Source: Rosenbergiella epipactidis (GTDB lineage: Bacteria; Pseudomonadota; Gammaproteobacteria; Enterobacterales; Enterobacteriaceae). From it: a DNA stretch of 64,000 nt. Made by a program: the position numbers and the translations under genes. The notes below the pieces were generated by a model. The model saw nothing but the letters and a program-made list of their open reading frames with translations. It was not told the origin of the DNA and made no database searches. Below, piece after piece: positions 63,605 through 64,000 of the stretch. The stretch lies in assembly GCF_018494055.1 (NCBI RefSeq), contig NZ_JABBFQ010000001.1, positions 248,001 through 312,000 on the forward strand. Direction: 5' to 3'. Position 1 is the stretch's first letter. Every line of letters starts with the position of its first letter.

Positions 63605-64000
63605 CTACATTGACAACAGTGTGTGCCAAATCGGTATCGTAATGAAAGAGAGTAAAATAGCATATCCTTGAATAGCATTGGCCAAAACAGGTTGTAAACC
63701 CGCACGTTGTGCCATGATCGCCGCCGCGATCATCGGTGCCATAGCACCTTCAATCACTGTGACCTGTTGCGTGAGAGACGAGGCACCGCTGACGACGACA
63801 ACCCCCCAAACGACTAACGGTGCGGCGACTAATTTCCAGACCACTCCCGTAATCAGCGGTGAAATCCCACCACGTGGTGGTCGTAGGGCAATTTGTAACC
63901 CAACGCAGAACAGGGCTAAAGGCGTTAAGGTTGCGCCTATCTGACTGAATGGGGTCTGGAGAAATTCAGGTAAGCCACCGAGGGGTTTACTCGCCAGACT
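63605..64000 (-). CDS. AEC (auxin efflux carrier) family transporter, 5' part beyond the window
   Basis: The C-terminal 131 residues of a membrane transporter; the frame is open to base 64000, so the start is outside the window. It contains several hydrophobic helices and the family-typical LGGLPEFLQTPFSQIGATLT, LTPLALFCVGLQIALRP, and AAIMAQRAGLQPVLANAIQG with the following AILLSFITIPIW. AEC proteins transport organic acids or other small metabolites. It is 16 bp upstream of the LysR gene on the same strand. A short GTG-started frame at 63844 is internal and not the true start. Confidence 0.87.
   Translation of the reverse strand, partial: SLASKPLGGLPEFLQTPFSQIGATLTPLALFCVGLQIALRPPRGGISPLITGVVWKLVAAPLVVWGVVVVSGASSLTQQVTVIEGAMAPMIAAAIMAQRAGLQPVLANAIQGYAILLSFITIPIWHTLLSM

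Noticed and set aside
63605-63844. A separate 79-residue gene starting at GTG 63844
   Set aside because: The frame continues without a stop to the window edge and the extension matches the AEC family, so it is the 3' part of a longer gene.

Overview
The window reads as chromosomal DNA of a gammaproteobacterium of the order Enterobacterales, most likely a member of the Erwiniaceae. Proteins in the left part look like close orthologues of Escherichia coli proteins, often of the same length, and the gene order matches the E. coli replication-terminus region. The right part carries genes more typical of plant- or insect-associated relatives: a sorbosone-dehydrogenase-like protein, an OprB-type porin and a hydroxamate siderophore cassette. 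The genus cannot be fixed from the sequence alone. I see no rRNA, tRNA, CRISPR array, insertion sequence or prophage.

Left part (1-25.7 kb), conserved backbone: nemA (cut by the window edge), ydhL, the ydhIJK efflux operon, slyA, slyB, anmK, pdxH, tyrS, pdxY, uhpT, dtpA, nth, rsxABCDGE, add, two small genes, ydgA, fumC and tus. Compared with E. coli this stretch lacks nemR, ydhF, sodC, mliC, gstA, several genes around add, and fumA/manA. uhpT sits between pdxY and dtpA, where E. coli has gstA. A Ter site matching the consensus lies in the tus promoter, so this is a replication fork trap. Two vitamin B6 genes (pdxH, pdxY) flank tyrS, and the Rsx membrane electron-transfer complex is encoded next to the Fe-S glycosylase Nth.

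Middle part (25.7-47.3 kb), mosaic: an Rrf2 regulator, a MarA/SoxS/Rob-like regulator behind nested inverted repeats, a barnase-barstar ribonuclease/inhibitor pair, srfA-srfB without an adjacent srfC, an AbrB-type membrane protein, a beta-hydroxyacid dehydrogenase, dld, a nitroreductase, a UPF0126 channel, a shikimate-dehydrogenase-like gene, an ada gene that has lost three of its four zinc cysteines, the lipid-A modification operon eptA-pmrA-pmrB behind an exact PmrA box, a dehydroshikimate-dehydratase-like gene, katA and an EntS-like exporter. Between that exporter and an MdtG-like exporter lies an internally deleted remnant of malate:quinone oxidoreductase (mqo).

Right part (47.3-64 kb), iron and periplasmic sugar functions: MdtG-like and OprB genes, then fhuF-fhuC-fhuD-fhuB diverging from a TonB-dependent receptor, a YojI-type ABC exporter and an esterase. 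The two arms share a promoter region holding a perfect palindrome with 16-bp arms, probably the Fur-controlled switch. Next come carbonic anhydrase, glutaminase (preceded by an intrinsic terminator that may act as an attenuator), a sorbosone-dehydrogenase-like lipoprotein with its membrane partner, and a LysR regulator beside an AEC transporter that runs off the right edge.
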